From: Rhizobiales bacterium 63-22
GTDB taxonomy: Bacteria > Pseudomonadota > Alphaproteobacteria > Rhizobiales > Rhizobiaceae
NCBI GenBank assembly: GCA_001898995.1
Contig: MKVZ01000004.1
Coordinates: 173,115 to 237,114, forward strand
Direction of reading: 5' to 3'
DNA: 64,000 nucleotides
Under the pieces are notes generated by a model. It worked only from the letters and a program-made list of their open reading frames with translations. It searched no databases and was not told the origin of the DNA. This document shows positions 37,132 to 47,048 of the stretch, piece by piece. Numbering within the stretch: the stretch's first letter is position 1; every line of letters starts with the position of its first letter. Both the position numbers and the translations under genes were made by a program.

Positions 37132-39207
37132 TTAATCGGCCTTGGGCTTGTCGGGTGCTGCGGGAGCGGCCGGCGCGGGCTGCTGCTGGTCCGGCTTCTT
37201 GTCTTCCGGCTGCTTCTGCTCCGGCTGGGGCGCGGCGGGCTGCGTCCCGGTCGGCTTCGACTCGTCCGGCTTGGGCGCTTCGGGCTTCTGCTGATCGGCA
37301 GGCTTGTTCTGATCGGGCTTTGTCGCGTCGGGCGTCTGCGGTGCGGCAGGCTTCTGCGCTTCCGGCTGCGGCGCGGGTTCGGCAGGCTTTTGCTCCGCCG
37401 GTTTCTGGTCGGGTTTCTGGCCGGACTTGCCGGCATCGGTGGAAGGCTGGCCCGGAAGGTCGGGCAGGCCCTTTTTCAGCTTTTCCTGAATCTGGGCCAG
37501 CTCGTCCGGTTCCGGCTTGCCGGCGATGGCGTGGTGCCACTGGAACGTCGCTTCCAGCTGGCGGCCGACGCGCCAGTAGGCGTCACCCAGATGGTCGTTG
37601 AGGGTCGGGTCTTCCGGGCGCAGCCTGACGGCCTTTTCCAGTTCCGTCACCGCCCGATCGTACTGGCCGAGCTTGTAATAGGCCCAGCCGAGCGAATCGA
37701 TGATGTAGCCGTCCTGCGGGCGCAGTTCGACCGCCTTGCGGATCATGGCAAGCGCCTTGTCGAGATGGATACCCCTGTCGACCCACGAATAGCCGAGATA
37801 GTTGAGCACCTGCGGCTGGTCGGGATGGAGTTCCAGCGCCTTGTCGAAATTGGGCTCCGCCTTGTCCCATTGATTGATCCGCTCATAGGCAATGCCGCGC
37901 TGGTAGAAGATCGTCCAGTCCTGACGCTGCGGCGTCTTCAACTGCGCGACCGCCGCGTCGTAGACCTTGGCGGCCTCGGCGAAATTCTTGTCCTGCGCAT
38001 AGACGCCGCCCAGCGCAAGGTAGGTGCGCATGTCGGTCCGGTCGCGGTCCAGCAGCTTCTTCAACTGGTCGACGGCCTCCGCGTCCTTGTTTTCGTCGGC
38101 GAGGTTCAGCGCGCGCTGCATTTCGGCATCGCGGCGATAGGGTGAATTTTCCGGCACGCGGCCATAATAATCCACCGCCTTTGCGGGCTGGCGCAGCTTG
38201 GCCGAAATATCGCCGAGCTGGTAAAGCGTGGCGTCGTTGTCGGGGCGCAGCGGCAGCGACATCTGCAAATAAAGCTTGGCGAAGGCCTCCCCGCCGCTGC
38301 GGTTGATGGCGCTGGCCAGCGTATAGAGCACTTCCGCCACACCCTGCTGCGGGGTGGAGACCAGCCGGCCGAACTTCTGGCCCGCCTCGATCTTCTCGCG
38401 CATCTCGGTCAGCGTCATGCGGCCGTTGAGAAGCTCCTCGGCTTCCTTCAGCGTCTTGATCGCACCGTCCTTGTCGCCCTGTCGCAGCTTGAACGAGGCA
38501 TAGGCCATGACGGCGCGCTCATAGGTGTCGGGCGCCGCCGCGCCGCCGGGGCGGTCGTCCACCGCCTGCTGGTAATATTCGGCCGCTTCCTGCGTGCGGC
38601 CCGCCATGTCGGCGATCAGCCCGGCATTGTAGCTGCGGAACAGGCCGTACCATTCCGGCCCCTGAATGTTGCCGATATCGCTGAGCGCCTGCCGGGGATT
38701 GCCCTGCCCGGCCTTGATCCAGGCATCGATGAAGGCGGCGGCAAAACGGTCCATGTCGGTGGGGGACGGATAGCTGAGCAGCGGGGCAACCTTGCGATAC
38801 TGCTTGCGCGAGACCGCCTGAACCGCCAGCGCAAGGCGCGCGAAGCGCTGTATGTCGGGATCGTTGCGCAGTTCCTGCGCCAGCGGCAGCGCTTCCTTGA
38901 AACGGCCGTCCGTCAGGAGGACCAGCAGGAGATCCTGCTTGATCTGGCCGTTCCTCGGCTCGAAGGCCATGGCCTGCCGGTAGAAGTCGATCGCCGTGCC
39001 GAGATTGTTGTCGGCCTCGGCGGTGCGGGCGGCGAGGAAAGCGCCTGCGAAAGACCCCGCGCGAACCACGTCCTGAGCTGGCGCGGCCGCTGTCTTCGCC
39101 ATCGCCGCATCGGGTCCGACGCCGGGAATCGCACCGGACAGCGCCGTGCCTGCCAGAGCCAGCAGAAGCAAACCGTAAAGCGGGCGTCGTATCGATCCTT
39201 GCCGCAT
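37132..39207 (-). CDS. large secreted tetratricopeptide repeat protein
   Basis: 691-aa protein. A signal peptide or anchor (LYGLLLLALAGTALSGAIPG) precedes at least ten TPR units (for example DWTIFYQRGIAYERINQWDKAEPNFDKALELHPDQPQ). The last 120 residues are a low-complexity Pro/Lys/Gln/Ala tail (KPAEPAPQPEAQKPAAPQTP). Probably a periplasmic scaffold; many Rhizobiales have one such BTAD/PEP-CTERM-unrelated TPR protein. No partner gene is apparent. Confidence 0.87.
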   Translation of the reverse strand: MRQGSIRRPLYGLLLLALAGTALSGAIPGVGPDAAMAKTAAAPAQDVVRAGSFAGAFLAARTAEADNNLGTAIDFYRQAMAFEPRNGQIKQDLLLVLLTDGRFKEALPLAQELRNDPDIQRFARLALAVQAVSRKQYRKVAPLLSYPSPTDMDRFAAAFIDAWIKAGQGNPRQALSDIGNIQGPEWYGLFRSYNAGLIADMAGRTQEAAEYYQQAVDDRPGGAAAPDTYERAVMAYASFKLRQGDKDGAIKTLKEAEELLNGRMTLTEMREKIEAGQKFGRLVSTPQQGVAEVLYTLASAINRSGGEAFAKLYLQMSLPLRPDNDATLYQLGDISAKLRQPAKAVDYYGRVPENSPYRRDAEMQRALNLADENKDAEAVDQLKKLLDRDRTDMRTYLALGGVYAQDKNFAEAAKVYDAAVAQLKTPQRQDWTIFYQRGIAYERINQWDKAEPNFDKALELHPDQPQVLNYLGYSWVDRGIHLDKALAMIRKAVELRPQDGYIIDSLGWAYYKLGQYDRAVTELEKAVRLRPEDPTLNDHLGDAYWRVGRQLEATFQWHHAIAGKPEPDELAQIQEKLKKGLPDLPGQPSTDAGKSGQKPDQKPAEQKPAEPAPQPEAQKPAAPQTPDATKPDQNKPADQQKPEAPKPDESKPTGTQPAAPQPEQKQPEDKKPDQQQPAPAAPAAPDKPKAD

Positions 39208-39372
39208 AAGGCCCTATCCTTTTTCAATCCGTTCGTTTCACCGCAACAGGCACGTCAAGCATGGCCTTTTTGCGATTGCGGAGCAAGAAAGCATCGGCCG
39301 AGACGAATGCCTCTCCCCCGGATCGGTTCCCGAAAAAACACAATCGCCGGAACCGACCCTTTTTGCTTTCGC

Positions 39373-39419
39373 AGCATGTCTTTATCCCGAAACCGGTTCC
39401 CACTTTTGGGAGACATGCT
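39373..39419. repeat. palindromic repeat, gcatgtc-arm copy
   Basis: Arms agcatgtc / gacatgct enclose aaaccggttcccacttttgg. It is nearly identical to the copy at 52871. Ends 21 bp before the polyprenyl synthase stop codon. Confidence 0.85.
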
Positions 39420-39439
39420 TGCCCTCCGCGGGCGCGAGA

Positions 39440-40462
39440 TCAGTTGACGCGGCTGATGCAGAAATCAATCACCTCGATGAGCGCGCTTTTTTCCGGCGTC
39501 GCCTTCAGCGGCGCCAGCGCGTCACGGGCGATCTCGCCGAAATGACGCGCGCGCTGCACCGTGTCGGCCAGCGCGCCGTGCTTCGTCATCAGGCCGATGG
39601 CCTTCTCCAGGGAGGCGTCGTCGCTCGCGCCGTCCTCGATGGCGGTCTTCCAGAAGGCACGTTCCCCGTCGGTGCCGCGGCGATAGCTGAGGATCACCGG
39701 CAGCGTGATCTTGCCCTCGCGGAAATCGTCGCCGACATTCTTGCCGAGATCGGCGGCGGTGCCGCCATAATCCAGCGCGTCGTCGACAAGCTGGAAGGCG
39801 AGGCCGAGATTGAGGCCGTAGGAGCGCAACGCCACGCGGTCGGCGCGGCTGGCGGCCGCGATGATGGGGCCGACTTCGGCCGCGGCCGAGAACAGCGCCG
39901 CCGTCTTGGCCTTGATGACGGCCAGATATTCGTCCTCGGTGGTCTCCATGTTCTTGGCGGCGGCAAGCTGCATCACCTCGCCTTCCGCGATGACGGAAGC
40001 CGAGGTCGCCAGCACGTCGAGCGCGTCGAGCGAGCCGACGTCGACCATCATCTTGAAGGCCTGCCCGAGCAGGAAATCGCCGACGAGCACGCTCGCCTGA
40101 TTGCCCCAGATCATGCGCGCGGTGCGCTTGCCGCGGCGCAGGTCGCTCTCGTCCACCACGTCGTCATGCAGCAGCGTCGCCGTGTGCATGAATTCGACGG
40201 CGGTGGCGAGCCGCACATGGCTGTCGCCCTGATAGCCGAACATGCGCGCAGCGGCGATGGTCATCATCGGCCGCAGGCGCTTTCCTCCCGAAGAAATCAG
40301 GTGATTGGCCACTTCGGGGATCATTTCGACATCGGAACCGGCGCGGGCGAGGATCATCTCGTTCACGCGCGCCATGTCGGCGCCGGTCAGATCGACGAGC
40401 GGCTGTACCGAGCCTTCCTGCTTCTGCTTTCCGTCGAGATTGAGAACCACACCCAAATCCAT
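39440..40462 (-). CDS. ispB: octaprenyl/polyprenyl diphosphate synthase
   Basis: About 340-aa trans-polyprenyl synthase making the quinone side chain. The first Asp-rich motif LLHDDVVDESDLRRGK and the second LVDDALDYGG are intact, as is GGKRLRPMM. The absence of bulky residues directly before the first motif is in keeping with a long-chain product. The start is uncertain: ATG 40462 begins MDLGVVLNLDGKQKQEGSVQ, with a TTG two codons later at better spacing from GGAG. The product feeds UbiA (23.8-24.8 kb). Confidence 0.93.
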   Translation of the reverse strand: MDLGVVLNLDGKQKQEGSVQPLVDLTGADMARVNEMILARAGSDVEMIPEVANHLISSGGKRLRPMMTIAAARMFGYQGDSHVRLATAVEFMHTATLLHDDVVDESDLRRGKRTARMIWGNQASVLVGDFLLGQAFKMMVDVGSLDALDVLATSASVIAEGEVMQLAAAKNMETTEDEYLAVIKAKTAALFSAAAEVGPIIAAASRADRVALRSYGLNLGLAFQLVDDALDYGGTAADLGKNVGDDFREGKITLPVILSYRRGTDGERAFWKTAIEDGASDDASLEKAIGLMTKHGALADTVQRARHFGEIARDALAPLKATPEKSALIEVIDFCISRVN

Positions 40463-40590
40463 TACTCCATCATCGGGCCGCACCATATTGAAGCGGGCCG
40501 CAATGCTCAAGACCGCATCCGATTTTTCCCGCCTGTTCACCATTGAAGGCCGCTGTTGTCAATGTGGCCCATTCGCTACACAGTGTTGTG

Positions 40591-40812
40591 ATGATCGAAC
40601 TTATACGCACAAACGATTCCGTCCTGATCTCCTTCGCCGAAGCCCTGATGAAGGATGCAGGTATTCCCTATCTGGTCGCCGATACCAATATGAGCATCAT
40701 CGAGGGATCGCTCGGCGTGCTGCCGCGCCGCCTTCTGGTGGAGGCCGGGCGGGCGGCGCAGGCGCGGCGAATCCTGGCCGACGCCGGCATGGAAGGAGAA
40801 TTGCGCCCCTGA
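40591..40812 (+). CDS. DUF2007 domain small protein
   Basis: 73-aa cytosolic protein, DUF2007 (putative signal-transducing, GlnB-like fold): LIRTNDSVLISFAEALMKDAGIPYLVADTNMS is the full domain. The stop TGA overlaps the ATG of the methyltransferase gene (TGATG). Divergent from the polyprenyl synthase gene by about 130 bp. Confidence 0.85.
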   Translation: MIELIRTNDSVLISFAEALMKDAGIPYLVADTNMSIIEGSLGVLPRRLLVEAGRAAQARRILADAGMEGELRP

Positions 40813-41606
40813 TGGAAAGTGTGATGGAAAGCATGACCCGCGAGACGCTGCCGGAAACGCTCGATGTGTTCCATCGCGGCGCGTTCCATCTCGTGCAGCC
40901 CGCGCTGAAAGGGCACCGTTCCGGTGTGGACGCCATGATTCTGGCGAGCGCCGTGCCTGACGGTTTCGCCGGACGGCTCGCCGATCTCGGCAGCGGCGCG
41001 GGCGCGGCGGGGCTGGCGGTCGCCGCGCGCTGCAAGGGCGCCGAGGTGACGCTCGTGGAACGCTCGCCCTTCATGGCGGCTTTCGCGCGCCGGACATGCG
41101 CCCACCCGCTGAACGCGGCGCTGGCCGGCCGTGTCGGCGTCCTCGAAGCCGACGTGACGCTGACCGGCAAGGCGCGGCAGGCGGCGGGGCTTGCCGATAA
41201 CGGCTTCGACTTCGCCATCATGAACCCGCCCTTCAACGAGGCCGCCGACCGGCGCACGCCCGATCCGCTGAAAGCCGAGGCGCATGTCATGCCGGACGGC
41301 ATGTTCGGCCAATGGACGCGCACGGCCGCGGCGATCGTGAAACCCGGCGGCGGTCTGGCCGTCATCGCCCGGCCCGGCTCGATCGGCCCGATCCTCGATG
41401 CGCTTTCAGGCCGCTTCGGCGCCCTGAAAATCGTGCCCGTGCATCCGCGCGCCGAAAGCGCGGCCATCCGAATCGTCGTCGCCGGAACACGCGGCAGCCG
41501 CGCGGGCCTCTCGCTCATGCCGGCCCTTGTCCTGCACGGGAGCGAAGGCCACGGCTTCACCCCGCGCGCCGATGCGATCAACAACGGACAGGCAGGCCTG
41601 TTTTGA
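40812..41606 (+). CDS. TrmN6/YfiC-like N6-adenine methyltransferase
   Basis: 264-aa class I SAM methyltransferase. [17 protein letters not shown] is the SAM loop and [11 protein letters not shown] the N6-adenine catalytic NPPF motif. Homologues methylate A37 of tRNA1(Val). An alternative start is the ATG at 40824, whose upstream GGAAAGTG is a better ribosome-binding site. Between DUF2007 (1-bp overlap) and nhaA (4-bp overlap), so all three are coupled. Confidence 0.85.
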   Translation: MESVMESMTRETLPETLDVFHRGAFHLVQPALKGHRSGVDAMILASAVPDGFAGRLADLGSGAGAAGLAVAARCKGAEVTLVERSPFMAAFARRTCAHPLNAALAGRVGVLEADVTLTGKARQAAGLADNGFDFAIMNPPFNEAADRRTPDPLKAEAHVMPDGMFGQWTRTAAAIVKPGGGLAVIARPGSIGPILDALSGRFGALKIVPVHPRAESAAIRIVVAGTRGSRAGLSLMPALVLHGSEGHGFTPRADAINNGQAGLF

Positions 41607-42811
41607 ATAGACGTACTCCCCTCACCTTTCTGCGCCACTTTCTGGACAGCGAGGCCGCCGGCGGCCTCGTGCTGATGGCGGCGGCGGCGCTGGCGCTCGT
41701 CGTCGCCAACTCGCCGCTTTCATCCGCCTATTTCGGCGCGCTTCACGCCGCCATCGGGCCGCTCAGCCTCGAACACTGGATCAACGACGCACTGATGGCC
41801 GTGTTCTTCCTGCTGGTGGGGCTGGAGATCAAGCGCGAGATGCTGGAGGGGCAACTGGCCAACTGGCCGGGCCGCCTGCTGCCCGGCATCGCGGCGGCGG
41901 GCGGCGTGGCGCTGCCCGCGCTTCTTTTCGCCGCGCTCAACCATGCCGATCCGGCACGCATACGCGGCTGGGCGGTGCCATCGGCCACCGATATCGCCTT
42001 CGCGCTCGGCGTGCTGTCGCTGCTCGGGTCCCGCGTGCCGTCGAGCCTCAAGGTCTTTCTTGCGACGCTTGCCATCCTCGACGATCTGGCGGCGGTCGTC
42101 ATCATCGCCATCTTCTATACGGCGGAACTCTCCTTCCCCTATCTGGGCGCGGCCTTCGCGGCGGCGGCCGTCCTTTTCGCCATGAACCGCATGGGCGTGA
42201 CGAAGCTTCTGCCCTATCTCGTGGGCGGCGCGGTGCTGTGGTTTCTCGTGTTCAATTCCGGTATTCACGCAACGGTAGCGGGTGTCGTCACTGCGCTGGC
42301 GATCCCGCTGAAAACGCGCGCGGACATCCCCGGCAAAAACACGATTGCGGACGCAAAACCGGGTTCCACTTTTGCTGCAATCGCTTCGCCGCTGCACCGG
42401 CTCGAACATGCGCTGGCTCGGCCCGTCGCCTTCTTCATCGTGCCGATCTTCGGCTTCGCCAATGCCGGCATTTCCTTCACCGGCCTCGGTGCCTCGGTCA
42501 TGACCGACACGCTCACGCTCGGCATCCTGCTCGGCCTGTTCCTCGGCAAGCAGTTCGGCGTCTTCGGCGCGGCATGGCTCGCCATCCGCACGGGGCTGGC
42601 GCAGAAGCCCGCGGGCGCAAGCTGGACGCAGCTTTACGGCGTGGCGGTGCTGTGCGGCATCGGCTTCACCATGAGCATCTTCATCGGCCTTCTTTCCTTC
42701 CCCTCCGACCATATGCAGGCGGAAATGAAGATCGGCGTGCTGGCCGGGTCCGTCCTTTCCGCGCTCTGCGGCTATGCGCTCCTGCGCCGCGCCGCACGGC
42801 GCAGGGACTGA
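41603..42811 (+). CDS. nhaA: Na+/H+ antiporter NhaA
   Basis: 402-aa inner-membrane antiporter. The ion-binding Asp pair is Asp160-Asp161 in [42 protein letters not shown] and the [25 protein letters not shown] segment are conserved. The TTG start overlaps the methyltransferase stop by four bases. About residues 247-261 ([15 protein letters not shown]) come from a palindromic repeat inserted in frame in the cytoplasmic loop before the HRLEH segment. Confidence 0.92.
   Translation: MNRRTPLTFLRHFLDSEAAGGLVLMAAAALALVVANSPLSSAYFGALHAAIGPLSLEHWINDALMAVFFLLVGLEIKREMLEGQLANWPGRLLPGIAAAGGVALPALLFAALNHADPARIRGWAVPSATDIAFALGVLSLLGSRVPSSLKVFLATLAILDDLAAVVIIAIFYTAELSFPYLGAAFAAAAVLFAMNRMGVTKLLPYLVGGAVLWFLVFNSGIHATVAGVVTALAIPLKTRADIPGKNTIADAKPGSTFAAIASPLHRLEHALARPVAFFIVPIFGFANAGISFTGLGASVMTDTLTLGILLGLFLGKQFGVFGAAWLAIRTGLAQKPAGASWTQLYGVAVLCGIGFTMSIFIGLLSFPSDHMQAEMKIGVLAGSVLSALCGYALLRRAARRRD
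42342..42383. repeat. palindromic repeat embedded in nhaA
   Basis: Arms cgattgc / gcaatcg flank cgcaaaaccgggttccactt ttg, a clear member of the accggttccc family. Unlike all other copies it lies inside a coding sequence, with the frame preserved and no stop codon. Confidence 0.8.
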
Positions 42812-42893
42812 AGGCCGACGCCAAGAAAAATCCGCCGCCACCTTTGTGTTTCCCGCATTGTTTCCTACATTGCGGCTGAACCATCTTTTGTTT

Positions 42894-42943
42894 GAGCATC
42901 GGAAATATCCGAAAACCGGTTCCCACTTTTCGGTCCGATGCTC
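42894..42943. repeat. palindromic repeat, gagcatcgg-arm copy
   Basis: Arms gagcatcgg / ccgatgctc enclose ccgaaaaccggttcccactt. Ends 24 bp before the TTG start of the S49 peptidase gene, and contains an ATG (42938) that opens a longer, probably unused frame. Confidence 0.85.
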
Positions 42944-42967
42944 TATCCATTCCGTTCGGAGCCTGCC

Positions 42968-43834
42968 TTGCCCGGTCTGCTGACGCGCCTCATTCCCCGC
43001 CGCTTTCGCGGCAACAATGTCGAAATCCCCGTCGTGCGCCTGCACGGCGCCATCATGGCCCAGAGTTCGATGCTGCGGCCCATGCTGTCGCTGGAGAGCG
43101 TGGCGGCCGTGCTGGAAAAGGCCTTTTCCCGAAAGGGCTCGCCGGCGGTCGCCATCGCGCTCAATTCACCCGGCGGCTCGCCGGTGCAGTCGCGCCTGAT
43201 CTACCGGCGCATCCGCGATCTTGCCGCCGAGCACAACAAGAAGGTCTTCGTCTTCGTCGAGGACGTGGCCGCTTCCGGCGGCTACATGATCGCGCTGGCG
43301 GGCGACGAGATCATCGCCGATCCCTCCTCCATCGTCGGCTCGATCGGGGTGGTTTCGGCCTCGTTCGGCTTTCCCGAGCTTCTGAAGAAGATCGGCGTGG
43401 AGCGGCGCGTCTATACGGCGGGCCGGAACAAGGTGACGCTCGATCCCTTCCAGCCGGAAAAGAAGGCGGATGTCGATCGGCTGAAGGCCCTGCAACTCGA
43501 AATCCACCAGACCTTCATCGAGATGGTGCGGGAACGGCGCGCGGGCAGGCTCGTCGCCGATGCCGATCTCTTCACCGGCCTGTTCTGGACCGGAACGCGG
43601 GCGCTGGAGCTCGGCCTTGTCGACGGGCTGGGCGACATGCGCTCCGTGCTGCGCAAGGCTTATGGCGACAAGGTGAAGCTGGAACTCGTCCCGTCCCGGC
43701 GCGGACTGCTCGGCCGCAAGCTGCCCGGCGTGGGGCTCTCCCGCCTCGAACCGGCGGCGCTCGCCGCCGGGCTCGGCGACGGTTTGCTCTCGGTCGCGGA
43801 AGAAAAAGCGCTCTGGGGACGCTACGGGCTTTGA
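42968..43834 (+). CDS. S49 family peptidase (SppA/SohB-like)
   Basis: 288-aa membrane-associated serine protease. VRLHGAIM, SPGGSPVQSRLIYRRIR, the catalytic Ser in DVAASGGYMIALAGDEI and the general-base Lys in YTAGRNKVTLDPFQP form the Ser/Lys dyad of the family, which degrades signal peptides or membrane proteins. There is little or no N-terminal anchor. The TTG at 42968, with GGAG 8 nt upstream, is preferred to the ATG at 42938, which falls in a palindromic repeat. Confidence 0.9.
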   Translation: MPGLLTRLIPRRFRGNNVEIPVVRLHGAIMAQSSMLRPMLSLESVAAVLEKAFSRKGSPAVAIALNSPGGSPVQSRLIYRRIRDLAAEHNKKVFVFVEDVAASGGYMIALAGDEIIADPSSIVGSIGVVSASFGFPELLKKIGVERRVYTAGRNKVTLDPFQPEKKADVDRLKALQLEIHQTFIEMVRERRAGRLVADADLFTGLFWTGTRALELGLVDGLGDMRSVLRKAYGDKVKLELVPSRRGLLGRKLPGVGLSRLEPAALAAGLGDGLLSVAEEKALWGRYGL

Positions 43835-43996
43835 ATTTCATGGCCGCGCCATGATATGATGGTAGCGATATGGGATGGGCCGCGTTTCGCGCCCGTCGGG
43901 TTCAGGCGCACGAGCCGATACACAAGACGAAGCACTTCCAGTGAAACAGGAACCGGCTTGGCGTTCGGAAATGTGTGAGACGAAAAGGATTTGGCC

Positions 43997-44182
43997 ATGC
44001 CACAGCTCATCTTCCTGGCTCTGATCGCCTTCGCGGCGTGGTACGCCTACCGCTCGTTCAAGCGCGAGGCCGCGCGTGTGTCGCAGCGTGTGCGTCAGGC
44101 CGAAAAGGAAGCGAAGAACCGCGCGAACGGCACGCTGGTGCAGGACCCCAAGACGGGCGAATATTACGTCCGCAAGGATTGA
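43997..44182 (+). CDS. 61-aa single-helix conserved hypothetical protein
   Basis: One membrane helix ([17 protein letters not shown]) followed by a basic amphipathic stretch and [12 protein letters not shown], a C-terminal motif seen in small Rhizobiales membrane proteins of unknown role. AAAAGGAT precedes the ATG. It lies 14 bp before ispE on the same strand and is likely cotranscribed with it. Confidence 0.75.
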   Translation: MPQLIFLALIAFAAWYAYRSFKREAARVSQRVRQAEKEAKNRANGTLVQDPKTGEYYVRKD

Positions 44183-44196
44183 TCCGCTGCATCGCG

Positions 44197-45129
44197 ATGA
44201 ATGAAAGCCTGCTTGCCTCCCGTCCCGACGCTCCCCTTGATGCGCTTGGGGCCGTCACCCGTCTCGCCCCCGCGAAGATCAATCTGGCGCTGCATGTCAC
44301 CGGGCGGCGCGGCGACGGCTATCATCTGCTCGACATGCTGGTGGCCTTCGCCTCCCATGGCGACCTTATCCGTGTGACGGGTGCCGATGCGGACGGTTTT
44401 TCGGTCGGCGGCCGCTTCGCCGCCTCCGTGCCGCCGGACGGCGGCAATCTCGTTCTGAAGGCGCGCGACGCCCTGCGCGCGCTCGATGGCCGCGATCTTC
44501 CGCCCGTCGCCATCCATCTGGAAAAGAACCTGCCGGTGGCGTCGGGCATCGGCGGCGGCTCCAGCGACGCGGCGGCGACACTGCTGGCGCTCGACCGGTT
44601 CTGGGATCTCGGCCTCGGCTTCGGGCAGCTCGCCGCACTCGGCCTGACGCTGGGCGCGGATCTGCCCATGTGCCTGCACGGGGCGGCACATGGCACGCCG
44701 CTTTCGGCATCCGGTATCGGTGAGGATTTGCGCCCGCTCGAATGCCTGCCGGCTCTGCCCATGCTGCTCGTCAACGACGGCACGGCGCTGGCCACGCCGG
44801 ACGTGTTCCGTGCGCTGACCCGGCGCGACAATCCGGCCCTGCCCGCGTTTCTCGCCGGTTCCAGCGATATAGAGGCGCTCTGCGCCGGTCTCGGCGCCAC
44901 GCGCAACGATCTCCTGCCCGCGGCCCTCGCTCTCGCGCCGCGCATCGGCGACAAGCTCGCCCGCCTCAAAGCGAGCGGCGCGCTCCATGCGCAAATGTCC
45001 GGCTCCGGCGCGACATGCTTCGCCATTTTCGCCGACGACGACGCCTTGCAGGCGGCAGCGGCGCGCATCGCGCGGGCACAGCCGGACTGGTTCGTGCTGC
45101 CCACCCGCACCGTGGCGTCGGCCGTCTGA
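44197..45129 (+). CDS. ispE: 4-diphosphocytidyl-2-C-methyl-D-erythritol kinase
   Basis: 310-aa GHMP kinase for the fourth MEP-pathway step. [20 protein letters not shown], the phosphate-binding [16 protein letters not shown] and the C-terminal [12 protein letters not shown] are intact. The start at 44197 lacks a strong Shine-Dalgarno but fits the family length. Works downstream of dxs (10.5-12.5 kb). Convergent with the following glycosyltransferase-like gene, 7 bp apart. Confidence 0.95.
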   Translation: MNESLLASRPDAPLDALGAVTRLAPAKINLALHVTGRRGDGYHLLDMLVAFASHGDLIRVTGADADGFSVGGRFAASVPPDGGNLVLKARDALRALDGRDLPPVAIHLEKNLPVASGIGGGSSDAAATLLALDRFWDLGLGFGQLAALGLTLGADLPMCLHGAAHGTPLSASGIGEDLRPLECLPALPMLLVNDGTALATPDVFRALTRRDNPALPAFLAGSSDIEALCAGLGATRNDLLPAALALAPRIGDKLARLKASGALHAQMSGSGATCFAIFADDDALQAAAARIARAQPDWFVLPTRTVASAV

Positions 45130-45136
45130 CGGTTCG

Positions 45137-45628
45137 TCAGCTTCGATAGAGACCGATCTCCGCTTTCAGCCGCACAAGTCTGAAGCGGCGCGGCAGATCG
45201 GCGAAGGCGACACCTTCGAGAAGCGGCGGCCGCACCGTCTCCAGCCTCGCCAGCAGCCCGGCCTCCATGCCCCCGCCGCCGAATATTTTCCTGAAAGCGC
45301 CTGTCCCCGCCGCCGTGAAACGCGCCGGAGCGCCGCTCGTTTCCATATGGTTGCGCGCCGCGGCTTCCCAGCCCGGCTGCGGCAGCGCGCCGGGTTGCAG
45401 CAAAAGCACCCAGTCCGTCACGATTTCGGCCAATGCCGCCCCGATCCGCCCGGCCTCGAAAAAGGCGCAGCCCGCGCCCGCCGCCGCCAGCGCCGTATCG
45501 TCGCGGGAGCCATGGTCGATCACCGTCACGCGGCGCACGAGCCCGTCCACCACCGCCGGCACCAGCGCCGACAGCGTATGAGCGAGCGGTTTCTCCGAAT
45601 CGCGCGTTTCGATGAGCACGGACAACAT
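45137..45628 (-). CDS. glycosyltransferase-like protein (small, GT2-type)
   Basis: 163-aa soluble protein. MLSVLIETRDSEKPLAHTLSALVP with VTVIDHGSRDDT resembles the nucleotide-sugar-binding half of GT-A fold family 2 enzymes, and VTDWVLLLQPGALPQPGW mirrors the DDD acceptor region. It is much shorter than typical GT2 proteins and no DXD is obvious, so activity is doubtful. It could be a member of the small Rhizobiales glycosyltransferase family near rnhB/radical SAM genes. Confidence 0.65.
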   Translation of the reverse strand: MLSVLIETRDSEKPLAHTLSALVPAVVDGLVRRVTVIDHGSRDDTALAAAGAGCAFFEAGRIGAALAEIVTDWVLLLQPGALPQPGWEAAARNHMETSGAPARFTAAGTGAFRKIFGGGGMEAGLLARLETVRPPLLEGVAFADLPRRFRLVRLKAEIGLYRS

Positions 45629-45751
45629 GCCCGTCTTCTATCGCAGGCGGCGGACAACGCCAAGTGACGCGCATTATGTTCTTGATTTGTTCCCAATTCT
45701 GAGATAGGAATAGATTCATCAAAAACGGAGCACCGATTCCGCAGGGAGAGA

Positions 45752-46927
45752 ATGATGGAAGCCATTCAGCACGCGGACATTATCGGCAAGGCGGATCACG
45801 CCGCCTTCGGCGCGGGCCGTGCCGATCACGCGAATGCGCTGCTCGGCGAGGCGGGCCTGCGCATAGACCATGCGCGGCGGCGCGGACGCGGGGCGGGCAT
45901 CAATCCGTCCGGGCGCTTCGAGCCGGTGACGCGGCAGGATTTCGACGATGGCTGGACGACGCTGGAAGAACTGCCGCCCTTCCGCACCGATGTGCAGGTG
46001 GAGAAGCCGCGCAGCATCATCACCCGCAACGATTCGCCCGATATCGGCTTCGACCGCTCGATCAATCCCTATCGCGGCTGCGAGCATGGCTGCATCTATT
46101 GCTTCGCGCGGCCGACCCACAGCTATATGGGGCTTTCCGCCGGCCTCGACTTCGAAACGCGCCTGTTCGCCAAGCCGGACGCGCCGCGCCTTCTGGAGAA
46201 AGAGCTGGCCAAGCCCGGCTATCAGCCCAAGACCATCGCCATCGGCACCAATACCGACCCCTACCAGCCCATCGAGAAGAAATGGCGCATCATGCGCGAG
46301 ATTCTGGAAGTGCTGGAGACGGCCAATCATCCGGTCGGCATCGTCACCAAATCGGCGCTGGTGGTGCGCGACATCGACATATTGAGCCGCATGGCCGAAA
46401 AGGGCCTCGCCAAGGTGGCGCTTTCGGTGACGACGCTCGACGCACGTATGGCGCGCGGCATGGAGCCGCGGGCCGCCACGCCGAGCCTGCGCCTGCAAGC
46501 GATCCGCAAGCTCACCGATGCCGGCATCCCGGTTTCGGTGATGATGGGGCCGGTCATTCCCGGCATCAACGACCACGAGATCGAGCGCATCCTCGACGCG
46601 GCTTATGCGCAGGGCGCGCGCGAGGCGGGCTATGTGCTGCTGCGCCTGCCGCTGGAAGTGGCGCCGCTGTTCAAGGACTGGCTGCTGCGCAACCATCCCG
46701 ACCGCTACCGGCACGTCATGTCGCTGCTGCGCTCCATGCGCGACGGCAAGGATTACGACGCCGAATGGGGCAAGCGCATGCGCGGCACCGGTCCCTATGC
46801 CTGGCAAATCGGCCGCCGTTTCGAGATCGCTGCGCGCAAGCTCGGTTTCAACACCCAGCGCCTGCGCCTGCGCACCGACCTGTTCGCGCCGGTGCAGAAA
46901 GGCGGTAGACAACTGTCCCTGTTCTGA
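45752..46927 (+). CDS. PA0069 family radical SAM protein
   Basis: 391-aa protein of the SPL-like radical SAM group. The cluster motif RGCEHGCIYCFARPTHSY (about 108-125; CxxxCxxC) binds 4Fe-4S. SIITRNDSPDIGFDRSINPY and the IGTNTDPYQPIEK segment are typical. Function unsettled; related to spore photoproduct lyase by sequence. GGGAGAG precedes tandem ATGs at 45752 and 45755. Confidence 0.9.
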   Translation: MMEAIQHADIIGKADHAAFGAGRADHANALLGEAGLRIDHARRRGRGAGINPSGRFEPVTRQDFDDGWTTLEELPPFRTDVQVEKPRSIITRNDSPDIGFDRSINPYRGCEHGCIYCFARPTHSYMGLSAGLDFETRLFAKPDAPRLLEKELAKPGYQPKTIAIGTNTDPYQPIEKKWRIMREILEVLETANHPVGIVTKSALVVRDIDILSRMAEKGLAKVALSVTTLDARMARGMEPRAATPSLRLQAIRKLTDAGIPVSVMMGPVIPGINDHEIERILDAAYAQGAREAGYVLLRLPLEVAPLFKDWLLRNHPDRYRHVMSLLRSMRDGKDYDAEWGKRMRGTGPYAWQIGRRFEIAARKLGFNTQRLRLRTDLFAPVQKGGRQLSLF

Positions 46928-46943
46928 TCTGAGTTGACCCCGC

Positions 46944-46972
46944 ATTTCCGCCCGTCCCCTTTCGGGCGGAAG
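46944..46972. other. possible hairpin after the radical SAM gene
   Basis: ttccgcccg / cgggcggaa pair across a tccccttt loop shortly after the stop codon. No clear T-run follows on the plus strand, so a terminator role is uncertain. A second gggttcc / ggaaccc pair follows at about 46970-47010. Confidence 0.3.
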
Positions 46973-47048
46973 GGTTCCCGCCCCGCGCCAGTCCTCTTGG
47001 GCCGGAACCCTTGCGGAGAATCGGAAGCAATGCGAGCATCGCCGCCTC

